Shown here one piece after another: positions 1 to 8,684 of a stretch of 64,000 nucleotides of DNA. The stretch is from Nocardiopsis sp. YSL2. Lineage in GTDB: Bacteria; Actinomycetota; Actinomycetes; Streptosporangiales; Streptosporangiaceae. Every line of letters begins with the position of its first letter. The stretch's first letter is position 1. Location of the stretch: the NCBI RefSeq assembly GCF_030555055.1, contig NZ_JAMOAO010000001.1:2852001-2916000 (forward strand). The letters run 5' to 3'. Below the pieces are notes generated by a model that saw nothing but the letters and a program-made list of their open reading frames with translations, was not told where the DNA came from and did not search any database. The position numbers were made by a program, and so were the translations under genes.

Positions 1-945
1 CTGATCGAACGCGGCTGGTTCTGGATCATCCCGTTCGACAACCACAAGGATTCCCGCAACCCGGTGTGCAGTGTGGGGCTCACCTTCGACGAGCGTCTCT
101 ACCCCAAGCCGAAGGACATGACGCCCGACGAGGAGTTCAACCACTACCTGGACATGTATCCGGCGGTCAAGCGCCAGTTCGAGGGTGCCAAGCGCGTCCG
201 GGAGTGGGTGTCCACCGACCGCATCCAGTACTCCTCCAAGCGGACGGTCGGCGATCGTTGGTGCCTGATGTCGCACGCCGCCGGATTCATCGATCCGCTG
301 TACTCGCGCGGGCTGTCGAACACCTTCGAGGTGGTCGACGCGCTCGCCTGGCGTCTCCTGGACGCGTTGCGCGACGACGACTTCTCCGTCGAGCGCTTCG
401 AGTACGTCGAGCAGCTCGAACAGGGGTTGCTGAAGTACAACGACATGATCGTGAACAGCTCCTACATCTCCTTCTCCCACTTCCGGTTGTGGAACGCGGT
501 GTTCCGGGTGTGGGCCTGCTTCACCACCCCTGCCACCATGCGCCTGATCCAGGCCCGACAGGAGTACAGCCTGGACGGCGACGACAGGCACTTCAAGGAG
601 ATGGAGAAGTCGCCCTACCCCGGGCTGTGGTGGCCGGACAGCCACGCCTTCAAACACCTGATGGATGTCACCGCCGAGACCTGCGAGCGCTATGAAGCCG
701 GGGAGATCGACGGTGACAAGGCGGCGGACATCGTCTTCGAGGCGATCCGCGACTGTGAGTCGGTCAACGTGCCCTTCGGCTGGAAGGACGGGGAGGACCA
801 CCGTTACTTCTGGGCGACGACGCCCACGATGGTGAGGTTCATGTGGTGGGCGAGCCTCCAGGGTCCTCCCGAGATGCGAGATCTCGGCCGCTCCATGCTC
901 ACCGGGGTCGTCAAGCAGGGGCTGCGCGGCCGCAAGGTGTCCTGA
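1..945 (+). CDS. FADH2-dependent halogenase-like oxidoreductase (5' end outside window)
   Basis: The frame is open from the first base, so the gene begins upstream and only the last 314 residues are seen. Residues 6-11 read WFWIIP, which fits the WxWxIP motif of flavin-dependent halogenases. Further on, SHAAGFIDPLYSRGL matches the second FAD-contacting region of phenol/pyrrole-type halogenases. Such enzymes use FADH2, O2 and chloride to make HOCl that halogenates an activated ring, and need a separate flavin reductase; one lies at 8041-8583. The FAD-binding GxGxxG would be upstream and cannot be checked. A non-halogenating member of the same FAD oxidoreductase family is the main alternative. 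It is followed closely by the flavin oxidase gene on the same strand. Confidence 0.75.
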   Translation: MIERGWFWIIPFDNHKDSRNPVCSVGLTFDERLYPKPKDMTPDEEFNHYLDMYPAVKRQFEGAKRVREWVSTDRIQYSSKRTVGDRWCLMSHAAGFIDPLYSRGLSNTFEVVDALAWRLLDALRDDDFSVERFEYVEQLEQGLLKYNDMIVNSSYISFSHFRLWNAVFRVWACFTTPATMRLIQARQEYSLDGDDRHFKEMEKSPYPGLWWPDSHAFKHLMDVTAETCERYEAGEIDGDKAADIVFEAIRDCESVNVPFGWKDGEDHRYFWATTPTMVRFMWWASLQGPPEMRDLGRSMLTGVVKQGLRGRKVS

Positions 946-969
946 AACCCCGATCCTCCGACCGACTCG

Positions 970-2508
970 ATGGGACCTCCAGTGATCAGTCGCAGAAACC
1001 TCATCGGCACGGGGACGGCCGCCCTCGGTCTGGCCTCGCTCACCGCCGCTCCCGCCAGCTCGGGCACGGGCAGGCGCATCCACTGGCGCCGGCTCCAGCG
1101 GTGCCTGAAGGGTGACCTCGTGCTGCCCTCGGACTCCTACTACGTGATCGCCCGGCAGCTTGAGCTCGGCCAGTTCGACGAGGTCAATCCACAGGCCGTC
1201 GCCTACTGCGTGAATGCCTCCGACGTGGCGCACTCGCTCCGGTTCGCCCAGGACCACGACCTGCCGGTGGCGGTGCGCAGCGGCGGCCACAGCTTCGGTG
1301 GGTATTCCACCACCGAGGGCCTGGTCGTCGATGTCTCACGGCTCAACGCGGTCACCGTCGGCGAGAACACCGCGGACATCGGACCCGGTTCCCAGAATGT
1401 GGATGTTCTCAACGCCCTGGCCGCGCACGGAATGGTGCTCGGTGGGGGCGGCTGCCCCACGGTGTCATCAGGCGGGTTTCTGCAGGGCGGCGGGTTCGGT
1501 CTGCTGACCCGGCCCCTGGGAATGACCTGTGACTCGCTGGTCTCGGCCGAGGTGGTGCTGGCCGACGGCCGTATCGTCACTGCTTCGGCACAGGAGAACA
1601 GCGACCTGTTCTGGGCGCTGCGCGGTGGCGGCGGTGGCAACTTCGGAGTCGTCACCAGGTTCACGGTCACACCACACGCAGGCGACCAGATGGCGACGGC
1701 CATCCTGGCCTTCCCCTATGACCAGGCGGTCGAAGTCATGGACGGTACCGCCCAGTGGTTGGTGGAGGCGCCCGACAACATCGGCGGCGGTGCCTACCTG
1801 AACCAGCCGGACGCCTCTCCCGGCGGTCCGGTGCAGACCAGTGTCATGGTGTCCATGTACGACGGCACGCCGGAGGAACTGGCCGGAGAAGTGGACCGGC
1901 TACTCGCGTTGACCGGTCAGCCGATACACCGGCAGGACAGCGCGACGACCTACCGGGATCTGATGATGACGATCTACGGGTGCGCCGAACTGTCCCAGGA
2001 CGAGTGCAACCGGAACGAGAAGCATCCCGAAGGCCAGCTCACCCGACCCGCTTTCGGTCTGGAGCGCACCAGGCTGAGCAACGGACCACTCAGCGGCGGG
2101 GGCTGGGCGGACGTGCTGTCGGCCTTCGACGCCGACCGTCTGGCGGGCCATGCCCGCTACTTGGACCTGCACATGTTCGGCGGGAAGGCCAACGACCCGG
2201 CGCGCACCGACACCGCCTACGTACACCGCGACTCCCTGCTCTCCGTCAACTACCGGGTCCTGATCGAGGATCCGGACGGGGTCACCGACGAAGCCGTGGA
2301 TGTCGCCACACGCTGGGTGGACAGCGGTTTCGCCGTCATCGACCCGCTGTCGAACGGTGAGACGTACCAGAACTGGATGGACCCTGCTTTAACGGACTGG
2401 GAAGTTTCGTACTACGCGGAGAACTACCAGCGCCTGGTCCAGATCAAGAACGAATACGATCCCTCCCGCTTCTTCGATTCCCCGCAAAGTATCGGCGCAC
2501 GCGGATGA
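970..2508 (+). CDS. FAD-linked oxidase, berberine-bridge (BBE) type, secreted via Tat
   Basis: A 512-residue FAD-binding PCMH/BBE-type oxidase. The N-terminus has a twin-arginine pattern (SRRNLIG) and a hydrophobic stretch with an Ala-rich cleavage region, so export by Tat is likely. RSGGHS places His107 as the 8-alpha-linked flavin ligand and GGCP places Cys162 as the 6-S-cysteinyl ligand, so the flavin is probably bicovalently bound. The C-terminus NYQRLVQIKNEYDPSRFF is the usual BBE tail. Such enzymes carry out two-electron oxidations or oxidative cyclisations of aromatic natural products, often as late tailoring steps. A GTG at 982 is an alternative start that leaves a shorter n-region; neither start has a strong ribosome site. 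Confidence 0.85.
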   Translation: MGPPVISRRNLIGTGTAALGLASLTAAPASSGTGRRIHWRRLQRCLKGDLVLPSDSYYVIARQLELGQFDEVNPQAVAYCVNASDVAHSLRFAQDHDLPVAVRSGGHSFGGYSTTEGLVVDVSRLNAVTVGENTADIGPGSQNVDVLNALAAHGMVLGGGGCPTVSSGGFLQGGGFGLLTRPLGMTCDSLVSAEVVLADGRIVTASAQENSDLFWALRGGGGGNFGVVTRFTVTPHAGDQMATAILAFPYDQAVEVMDGTAQWLVEAPDNIGGGAYLNQPDASPGGPVQTSVMVSMYDGTPEELAGEVDRLLALTGQPIHRQDSATTYRDLMMTIYGCAELSQDECNRNEKHPEGQLTRPAFGLERTRLSNGPLSGGGWADVLSAFDADRLAGHARYLDLHMFGGKANDPARTDTAYVHRDSLLSVNYRVLIEDPDGVTDEAVDVATRWVDSGFAVIDPLSNGETYQNWMDPALTDWEVSYYAENYQRLVQIKNEYDPSRFFDSPQSIGARG

Positions 2509-2554
2509 ACAGGGGAGTCGACCCCCGTTCGTCTTCTGGAGTGGCGTACGAGAT

Positions 2555-2578
2555 AGTCACTTTCCCCTAGGTTCCTAC
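2555..2578. promoter_or_regulatory. Candidate HxlR operator (copy 1), upstream of the NmrA-like gene
   Basis: A 24-bp stretch that begins AGTCACTTTCC and ends CCTAC matches 22 of 24 positions of the sequence at 9109-9132, which lies beside the HxlR regulator gene. It sits about 110 bp before the start of the NmrA-like gene, in a 180-bp gap. The match is seen directly; the link to HxlR is inferred from position. Confidence 0.55.
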
Positions 2579-2687
2579 CGCCCCTGGGGTGCTACGTTCG
2601 TGGCGCCGTGGCAGGGGTGGGCAGAGAGCTCCGCATTGCCTTCAACTATGAGACTTGTCAAGACCACCACGGACACGGGAGATATTC

Positions 2688-3533
2688 ATGATCGTAGTAA
2701 CTGGGGCGACAGGGAATGTGGGGCGGCCGTTGGTCCGTGGACTGGCCGCGGCCGGTGCGCCGGTCAGGGCCGTTGCCCGCAACCTGCCGGGCGATGAGGC
2801 GATCGAGGGGGTGGACTACCGGCAGGCCGACCTGACCGACGCCGGAAGCCTGCGACCGGCGCTGGAGAGGGCCGACGCGCTCTTTCTGCTCCTCGCCGGT
2901 GACCTCCTCGGCGGCGCCGTGGACCCGAATGACCTCGTCGGCCAGGTCAAAGCTGCCGGGGTCAGCCGGGTCGTCGTACTTTCCTCCCAAGCCGTGGGGA
3001 CGCGGCCGGAGGCGGCCGCCTACGGCGGGCTGCGCGCGCTGGAGGCGGCGGTCCAGGGATCGGGGCTGGAGTGGACGATCCTGCGGCCCGGGGGCTTCTA
3101 CACGAATGCCTATGCCTTCGTCGAACCGGTGCGCGAGCAGGGCGTGGTGGTCGCGCCGTTCGGCGACGTGGGCCTGCCGATGCTCGACCCGGCCGATGTG
3201 GCCGCGGTCGCAGCGGCGGTGCTGTGTGAGGACGGGCACGCCGGGCGCACCTATGAGCTCACCGGGCCGGCACTGCTCACCCCGCGCAAGCAGGCTGAGG
3301 AGATCGGTCGGGCACTGGGCACCGACGTGGGGTTCGTCGAGCTCACACGGGACCAGGCACGGGAGAACATGCTGCGGTTCATGCCCGAGCCGGTCGCGGA
3401 CGCCACGCTCACCATCCTGGGCGAGCCGGTGGCCGCGGAGCAGAAGGTGAGGACCGACGTCGAAAGGGTCACCGGGCGCGCTCCCCGCGCGTTCGGGGAG
3501 TGGGCCGCCGACAACAGCATGGTTTTCAGATGA
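2688..3533 (+). CDS. NmrA/NAD(P)-binding Rossmann-fold reductase
   Basis: The protein starts MIVVTGATGNVGRPLV, the GxxGxxG dinucleotide-binding loop of NmrA-like atypical SDRs, and runs 281 residues. The ATG at 2688 is chosen over an upstream TTG at 2655 because GGGAGA lies 5-6 bases before it and the Rossmann strand begins at once. Family members act as NAD(P)H-dependent quinone reductases or redox sensors. The middle section (LRPGGFYTNAY) is typical of the family. A candidate HxlR site lies upstream, which suggests induction by a quinone or electrophile together with the exporter at 9249. The exact substrate is unknown. Confidence 0.8.
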   Translation: MIVVTGATGNVGRPLVRGLAAAGAPVRAVARNLPGDEAIEGVDYRQADLTDAGSLRPALERADALFLLLAGDLLGGAVDPNDLVGQVKAAGVSRVVVLSSQAVGTRPEAAAYGGLRALEAAVQGSGLEWTILRPGGFYTNAYAFVEPVREQGVVVAPFGDVGLPMLDPADVAAVAAAVLCEDGHAGRTYELTGPALLTPRKQAEEIGRALGTDVGFVELTRDQARENMLRFMPEPVADATLTILGEPVAAEQKVRTDVERVTGRAPRAFGEWAADNSMVFR

Positions 3534-3560
3534 GCGAGACGTGACCGGAGGAAGTAGAAC

Positions 3561-4154
3561 ATGACTGAGACCACGGACAGGCCTGACCCCCGCGCGGGTC
3601 TGAGCGGGGCCATCGACGTGGCCGGGCAGAGCATCGCCGCGGTGCGGCCCGACCAGTACGACGGGACCACCCCCTGTCCCGAGTACAGCGTGCGGGAGCT
3701 GTGCAACCACATGGTGTCCGTGCTGCGCCGGGTCGCTGTGCTCGGGGAGGGGGGCGACTTCTTCAGCGTTCCGCACTTCGCCGAGGACGTCCCCGACGGC
3801 GAGTGGAAGACCGCCTGGGATACTGCGGCCCGCGAGACGGACGCTGTCTGGTCGGATCCCGCGGTGCTGGGTCGGCAGATCGGGCTGCCCTGGGGGCCGG
3901 TGCCGGGTGCTGCGGCGGCGCTGATCTACACCAACGAGTTCGTCCTCCACACCTGGGACCTGGCCACCGCGACCGGCCAGGACGTGGCATGGGATCCGCG
4001 AGTCCTGGCCGGACCACTGGCCAACATGCGTCGGGCGGTGCCCGCGCAGCCGCGTGGCGGCCAGGTGCCCTTCGGGCCGGTGGTGGAAGTGTCCGAGGAC
4101 GCGCCGGACATCGATCGTTTGGTGGGCTGGTACGGCCGCGATCCTCGGAGGTAG
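3561..4154 (+). CDS. TIGR03086-family metal-binding protein (mycothiol-dependent DinB-like fold)
   Basis: A 197-residue protein of the DinB/maleylpyruvate isomerase N-terminal superfamily. The predicted metal ligands are His in LCNHM and the Glu and His of EFVLHTWDL, the usual HExxxH-type triad. The N-terminal DQYDGTTPCPEYSVREL is the family hallmark. Members are often mycothiol-dependent transferases or isomerases that conjugate electrophiles. It lies 27 bp after the NmrA-like gene and was probably co-transcribed with it, which would pair a quinone reductase with a thiol-conjugating enzyme. A hairpin with a T tail follows the stop codon. Confidence 0.75.
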   Translation: MTETTDRPDPRAGLSGAIDVAGQSIAAVRPDQYDGTTPCPEYSVRELCNHMVSVLRRVAVLGEGGDFFSVPHFAEDVPDGEWKTAWDTAARETDAVWSDPAVLGRQIGLPWGPVPGAAAALIYTNEFVLHTWDLATATGQDVAWDPRVLAGPLANMRRAVPAQPRGGQVPFGPVVEVSEDAPDIDRLVGWYGRDPRR

Positions 4155-4186
4155 GATCGGCAGCGACAACTGGAATTGATCAAGGG

Positions 4187-4222
4187 ACGACCCCGCACCT
4201 GGTGAGGTGACGGGGTCGTTTC
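4187..4222 (+). terminator. Rho-independent terminator after the TIGR03086 gene
   Basis: Arms ACGACCCCG (4187-4195) and CGGGGTCGT (4211-4219) pair, extended by the inner CACCT/AGGTG, and are followed by TTT. This ends the unit that starts at 2688. Confidence 0.75.
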
Positions 4223-4540
4223 CATTTGTGGGTCCTTATAATTTCTGCGTTGATAAATCTTGTCCGCAAGAGTTGTGGCCGGAATTGGCAATGGCCGGAA
4301 TTGGCCAGGAGCCTCCCCTGCTCGACGGGCAGAGTGGTTCGCATTCCTGTGGATATGATTCAAATCACAGACGAGAGTCCTGTGGCCCATCCGCCCTGGT
4401 CGGCGCTCATTGCTCAGGCTCAGCGTAATGTTAAGAACGCGTGGCGTGCACCGTTAATTGCTTGACGTACTCAGATTTCTATTTATAACATTTCTGTGGT
4501 TGCTCATCCTTGTTCATGGATATTTTTCTCGGGGAGCGGT
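4223..4540. other. AT-rich intergenic region before the response regulator
   Basis: This gap of about 320 bp is clearly richer in A and T than its surroundings. No gene was found in it. Near its right end it holds the promoter described at 4462-4489. Confidence 0.6.
4462..4489 (+). promoter_or_regulatory. Sigma-70-type promoter of the response regulator gene
   Basis: TTGACG at 4462-4467 and TATAAC at 4484-4489 are separated by 16 bp, close to the consensus for the housekeeping sigma factor. Transcription would begin near 4496 and leave a leader of about 45 nt before the ATG at 4541. Confidence 0.6.
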
Positions 4541-5266
4541 ATGAGCCAGTATCCGGTCTATGCGCTGCAGACTCAGAGGCATCAGACATACGTGCGCGGC
4601 CCTCAGGCGGTCTGGAGGGTCCTGGTAGTGGAGAGCGGAGCAGGGGGTCGGGAGGCCCTTGTCAATGGTCTCCGCAGATGTGGGCATGAGGTGGACTGCG
4701 TGGAGACGGGGGGCGATGCGCTGCAGGTCTGTGAGGGGCACGACATCATCCTTCTCAACCTGGAGTTACCGGATATGGACGGCCTAGAGGTCTGTCGCGG
4801 CATCCGAGCACTGTGCGACGTTCCGTTGATCGCCGTCATCTCCGGGGGTACCGAGCTCGACCGAGTCCTGGGCCTGCAGGCCGGCGCGGACGACTGCGTG
4901 GTCAAACCTTACGGGTTCCGCGAACTCGCCGCTCGGATGGACGCGATCATGCGGCGCGTCCATAAGCAACCGCAGGCTGAACGGGTCGTCTCTCACGGTC
5001 ATCTGAATATAGACGCCAGCCTGCGCGAAGTCAGTGTCGGCGGCCGCGGAGTCGAGGTCACGCGCAAGGAGTTCGACCTCCTCTACCTCCTCGCCTCCCA
5101 CCCTGGCGTGGTCATCTCGCGGAAGCGGATCATGCAGCAGGTCTGGGGGGACTCATGGTCTCGGCGTACCGTCGACACGCACGTCAGCAGCCTGCGTGGA
5201 AAACTCGGTAGCAGCGACTGGATCGTCACGGTGCGCGGGGTCGGGTTCCGTATCGGAGAAGGGTGA
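4541..5266 (+). CDS. Atypical OmpR-family response regulator (JadR1-like), probable cluster activator
   Basis: A 241-residue protein with a receiver domain (about residues 26-138) and a winged-helix Trans_reg_C domain (about 145-239). The ATG at 4541 follows GGGGAGCGG. The phospho-acceptor Asp is replaced by Asn73 (LLNLELPDMDG), and the acidic pair is reduced to Glu31-Ser32. Lys122 of VKPYGF is kept. No histidine kinase gene is adjacent. Such non-phosphorylated regulators (JadR1, LndI and similar) are known to activate aromatic polyketide clusters and to bind pathway products as ligands. The DNA-binding domain looks intact (SRRTVDTHVSSLRGKL). The role as cluster activator is inferred. Confidence 0.85.
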   Translation: MSQYPVYALQTQRHQTYVRGPQAVWRVLVVESGAGGREALVNGLRRCGHEVDCVETGGDALQVCEGHDIILLNLELPDMDGLEVCRGIRALCDVPLIAVISGGTELDRVLGLQAGADDCVVKPYGFRELAARMDAIMRRVHKQPQAERVVSHGHLNIDASLREVSVGGRGVEVTRKEFDLLYLLASHPGVVISRKRIMQQVWGDSWSRRTVDTHVSSLRGKLGSSDWIVTVRGVGFRIGEG

Positions 5267-5407
5267 GTGCCGTGAGCACGTGCCTTCGGGGGCGGACCTT
5301 GACATCGGTGCCGGATCTCGCCCACAGGAAGGAAAAGGGTGCTGGAAGCCGAACGGCCTCCGCACCCCCCTTCTTCCTCCCGCCTCGCGAACAGGGCTAG
5401 AGCCCGG

Positions 5408-6100
5408 CTACCGCTCGGCGGACCGGGTGTGGACGACGTTGTAGGTGTTCCAGTCGTGGGAGGTCGCCAGGGCCTCGACACGTGCCTCGGTCTTGCGTCT
5501 GGCCGCAGAGCGCTGAGGCTCGGAGACCGCGCGGAAGGCGTCGTAGGACTTCTTGCCGTCCCACTGCGAGTAGACCACCACGAAGTGGCCGTCGAGACCT
5601 CGGGCCCGCAGACCGCGCAGTACGGTGTGGGTGCGGTAGCCCGGTACCTCTTCCAACCACTCCTGGTCCGGGCCCAACGCGGCGATCAGGTCCTCCTGGT
5701 TCTCCCCCGCCACGCCGAAAACCTCGATGACCGTGTGGTCGCCGCGGTCGGGCGAAACCTCAGTGACCGCGTTCCCCTTCCGCTGGTGGGTGTAGGCGAC
5801 CTCGTTCTGCAGCAGCCGGATCGACGTCGTGATCTCGGTGAACAGCGGCATCGTGCGATGCTTGAACTCCTCGCCCTCGTACCGGGCCTCCAGGTCCTCG
5901 CTGCTGCGCCACTGGATGAAGTTGGCCGTGCCGGGCTTGTCCTGACCACTGTGGACCGTGCTGGAGATCCACCCAGGGTAGGCGGCGGAGTCGACGATCT
6001 CCCGCATCGCCTTCAGCAAACTGTCCTGCTTGTCGGGGGCATCGGTCGTGAACAGGTTGAGCACAGTCAGGTGCGCGCCATCGGCTGTGATTTTCGGCAT
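5408..6100 (-). CDS. Tandem antibiotic-biosynthesis monooxygenase (ABM) domain protein
   Basis: A 230-residue protein made of two ferredoxin-like ABM halves (about residues 9-100 and 120-215). Each half has the family pattern of a hydrophobic strand followed by a helix and an aromatic strand (NFIQWRSSEDLEARYE; VVVYSQWDGKKSYDAF). Cofactor-free ABM enzymes oxidise anthrones or related polyketide intermediates to quinones, and some relatives act in ring-cleavage steps. The start at 6100 is preceded by GGAGAA. It is divergent from the SnoaL-like gene across about 200 bp. It fits aromatic polyketide tailoring; the exact reaction cannot be read from sequence. Confidence 0.75.
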   Translation of the reverse strand: MPKITADGAHLTVLNLFTTDAPDKQDSLLKAMREIVDSAAYPGWISSTVHSGQDKPGTANFIQWRSSEDLEARYEGEEFKHRTMPLFTEITTSIRLLQNEVAYTHQRKGNAVTEVSPDRGDHTVIEVFGVAGENQEDLIAALGPDQEWLEEVPGYRTHTVLRGLRARGLDGHFVVVYSQWDGKKSYDAFRAVSEPQRSAARRKTEARVEALATSHDWNTYNVVHTRSAER

Positions 6101-6297
6101 TACTGATTCTCCTCGTCATTTATCTGGTGCTGCACGAACATCATCACAAGTAATGTCAAAGCTGTGAAGCTCATGCGGTGAAAGGGTTATGACAGATTCG
6201 TCAGGGATCAGTGAGCGACTACAGATCATCTCCATGTATGTCATGGAAGTGACAGGAAGACTAGTGCTCACGTTGTCAGTTCCGCCATGCTGGAGCA

Positions 6298-6738
6298 ATG
6301 GGCTCACATTACTCGACAGCTGATATTGCTGCACTTCTCGACCGTTACCTCCTTAGTCTCGACGACGAAAAGATCGACGATTCCTGGGCGCGAAGGCTGT
6401 TCACCGAGGATGCCCGCGTCGAGTTCCCTATGAGCGGCCATGAGGGCATCGAGGGCATGGCCGGATACCATCGGGACGCCCTGTCGGCGTATGCGCGGAC
6501 CCAGCACCTCAACTCACCTTCGGTGGTCGACGAGGTGGACGGGGAGCAGGCCCGGGTACGAGCCAATATCGCCGTGACCCACGTGCACCACCCCGGTACG
6601 CCGGCCGATCCGATTTTTGCCGCAGGCACCCTGGTGACCGGGCGGGCCCGTCGGACCCAGGCTGGATGGCGTCTGGCCGAACTGGCGTTCCGTGTCCTCT
6701 GGACGACCGGAAGCCCGCCCCACCGCGGAGAGGTCTGA
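6298..6738 (+). CDS. SnoaL/NTF2-like protein
   Basis: A 146-residue alpha+beta-barrel protein of the NTF2/SnoaL-like group (start YSTADIAALLDRYLLSLDDEKID, then RLFTEDARVEFPM). Members in polyketide clusters serve as cyclases, hydroxylase partners or binding proteins. The sequence has no diagnostic catalytic residues that settle which. Its TGA overlaps the ATG of the antiporter gene by one base (TGATG), so the two are translationally coupled. Confidence 0.7.
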   Translation: MGSHYSTADIAALLDRYLLSLDDEKIDDSWARRLFTEDARVEFPMSGHEGIEGMAGYHRDALSAYARTQHLNSPSVVDEVDGEQARVRANIAVTHVHHPGTPADPIFAAGTLVTGRARRTQAGWRLAELAFRVLWTTGSPPHRGEV

Positions 6739-8027
6739 TGGTGCTCCTGGCCGCGGGCCCGCAGGAGCCGCGGATTTCGGTGCTGCTCGTCGGCATCGCC
6801 GTCGTTCTGTTGGCGGGGCTCGTGCTCGGCCGGGCCGTGGTGTGGTTGCGCCAGCCCGTGGTCATCGGTGAGATCGCCGCGGGCATTGCGCTCGGCCCGA
6901 GTCTCCTGGGGAGGTTGCCCGGGGGCCTGCCGGACCTCCTCTTCCCTGAGGACGTGCGGCCGATACTGTCGGGAATCGCTCAGGTCGGCCTGGTCCTGTT
7001 CATGTTCGCCCTGGGGTGGGAGTTCGAGCGACGGCTGATCCGGCCTTACGCGGCGCTGGCCGCAGGGGTCTCGCTGGCGTCGATCGCGCTTCCCTTCGGC
7101 CTCGGCATGGCCGCGGCGGTGCTGCTCCATCCCCACTACGCGACGGTGGCCGGGAAGTACGTCCCTTTTGTTCCCTTTGCCGTTTTCATGGGTGTTGCGA
7201 TGTCGGCGACCGCGTTCCCGGTGATGGCCCGCATCCTGGCCGACCGCGGGCTCCAGGGCACGCGGGTCGGTGTGTTGGCCCTGGCCAGCGCGGCCATCGA
7301 CGACGTGTTGGCCTGGTTTCTGCTCGCGTTCGTCTCCATTCTGGTGGTGTCGGAGGGCGGCTATCCGGGCCTGGTCCGCACCGGTGGGCTGAGTCTGCTC
7401 TACGTGGTGCTGATGCTGCTGGTGGTACGACCGCTGCTGGAGCGCCTTGTGCGCTGGGGGGTAGGCACCGATCGGTGGTCGGTGTTGGTGACCGCGTTGA
7501 TCGCAGGCGCGTTCATCTCATCGTGGCTGACGTCCTGGATCGGCATCCATGCCATCTTCGGCGCCTTCCTGTTCGGCTTCGTGATGCCGCGGGAACACGC
7601 TGAGCCCATCGTGCGCAGGCTGCGCGCTCCGGTGGAGGACATCGGACTGGTGTTCCTGCCGGTGTTCTTCGTCGTCACCGGATTGAACGTGGACCTGAGC
7701 GCGCTGGTCCCCGGCGACTACCTCGCGCTGGCCCTGCTCCTGGTGGTCGCCTGCGTGGGCAAGATGGTCGGCGCCTTCGTGCCGGCGAGGCTCTCAGGGT
7801 TCACCCGGCGGGAAGCCGCGGACCTCGCACTGCTCATGAACACCCGAGGGCTGACCGAACTGATCATCCTCAATGTCGGTGTCGGGCTGGGCGTGCTCGA
7901 CGGCCGGATCTTCACCTTGCTGGTGGTGGTGGCCCTGGTGACAAGTGCGATGACCGGGCCGCTGCTGTCGCGTAAACCGGCGTCGCCCACCGGGCACGTC
8001 GTGGACCTGGTCGGCTCGCGTACCTAA
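6738..8027 (+). CDS. CPA2-family cation:proton antiporter
   Basis: A 429-residue membrane protein with about 12 predicted helices. QPVVIGEIAAGIALGPSLLG near the N-terminus is the signature of the KefB/CPA2 group, and the central AIDDVLAW motif carries the Asp pair expected for proton-coupled exchange. It lacks a TrkA-N domain. The ATG at 6738 overlaps the preceding stop. In aromatic polyketide clusters such antiporters are seen as export or self-resistance genes; that role here is inferred from location. Confidence 0.8.
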   Translation: MVLLAAGPQEPRISVLLVGIAVVLLAGLVLGRAVVWLRQPVVIGEIAAGIALGPSLLGRLPGGLPDLLFPEDVRPILSGIAQVGLVLFMFALGWEFERRLIRPYAALAAGVSLASIALPFGLGMAAAVLLHPHYATVAGKYVPFVPFAVFMGVAMSATAFPVMARILADRGLQGTRVGVLALASAAIDDVLAWFLLAFVSILVVSEGGYPGLVRTGGLSLLYVVLMLLVVRPLLERLVRWGVGTDRWSVLVTALIAGAFISSWLTSWIGIHAIFGAFLFGFVMPREHAEPIVRRLRAPVEDIGLVFLPVFFVVTGLNVDLSALVPGDYLALALLLVVACVGKMVGAFVPARLSGFTRREAADLALLMNTRGLTELIILNVGVGLGVLDGRIFTLLVVVALVTSAMTGPLLSRKPASPTGHVVDLVGSRT

Positions 8028-8040
8028 CGAGAGGGCATTC

Positions 8041-8583
8041 GTGATTCCTGCACAGCAATTCACTCAGCACGCCTCGCATCAGGAAACGGTCGATACGCGG
8101 ACGCTGCGCCAGGTGTGCGGCACCTTCGCGACGGGGGTGACGGTGATCACCTCCGGCGATCGGGGCAACTCGGTCGGGGTGACGGCGAACTCCTTTACCT
8201 CGGTCTCGCTCGATCCGCCCCTGGTGCTGTTCTGCCTGCACAAGGAGTCTCGTGTGCGGCCTGTGCTCACCGCTACGGGTGGATTTGTGGTGAACTTTCT
8301 GGCCCACCACCAAGAGGAGACAGCCTGGGGTTTCGCGGGCCGTGAGTCCGCGCGCGTCGACGAAGTGCCCCACCACCGGTCCCGGGACGGGATTCCGGTG
8401 CTCAGCCAGGCGTTGGCCTTCCTGTCCTGCCACCTGGTCAGGGAGTACGACGGCGGGGACCACGCGATCCTGCTCGGCGAAGTGGTCGATCTCGGAACGT
8501 CGGGGCGGGACGAGGACCCGTTGGTCTTCTATCGCGGGCAGATGCGAGTGCTGGGGGATGGTCCCACGGTCGGGCGGTCGTAG
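8041..8583 (+). CDS. Flavin reductase (FMN/FAD-binding split barrel)
   Basis: A 180-residue flavin reductase-like protein with GTG start at 8041 behind GAGAGGGCATTC. FATGVTVIT, GVTANSFTSVSLDPPLVLFC and the late GDHAILLGEVVDL are the usual flavin-binding segments. It would supply FADH2 or FMNH2 by NAD(P)H oxidation to a two-component oxygenase or to the halogenase at 1-945. It lies 13 bp after the antiporter stop and belongs to the same transcription unit. Confidence 0.85.
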   Translation: MIPAQQFTQHASHQETVDTRTLRQVCGTFATGVTVITSGDRGNSVGVTANSFTSVSLDPPLVLFCLHKESRVRPVLTATGGFVVNFLAHHQEETAWGFAGRESARVDEVPHHRSRDGIPVLSQALAFLSCHLVREYDGGDHAILLGEVVDLGTSGRDEDPLVFYRGQMRVLGDGPTVGRS

Positions 8584-8684
8584 GGCGTGTCCGCGGAACA
8601 CGCGTCAAGCCTCGATTCACCGATGTGGGTCATGGGCGAGCTTTCGCGGCAGCCCCATGCCACCAGGGCCACCGGCCGGCAGAC

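Noticed and set aside
2658..4169. Long open frame on the minus strand opposite the NmrA-like and TIGR03086 genes
   Set aside because: It is antisense to two well-supported genes, has His/Arg/Gly-rich composition typical of shadow frames in high-GC DNA, and matches no family.
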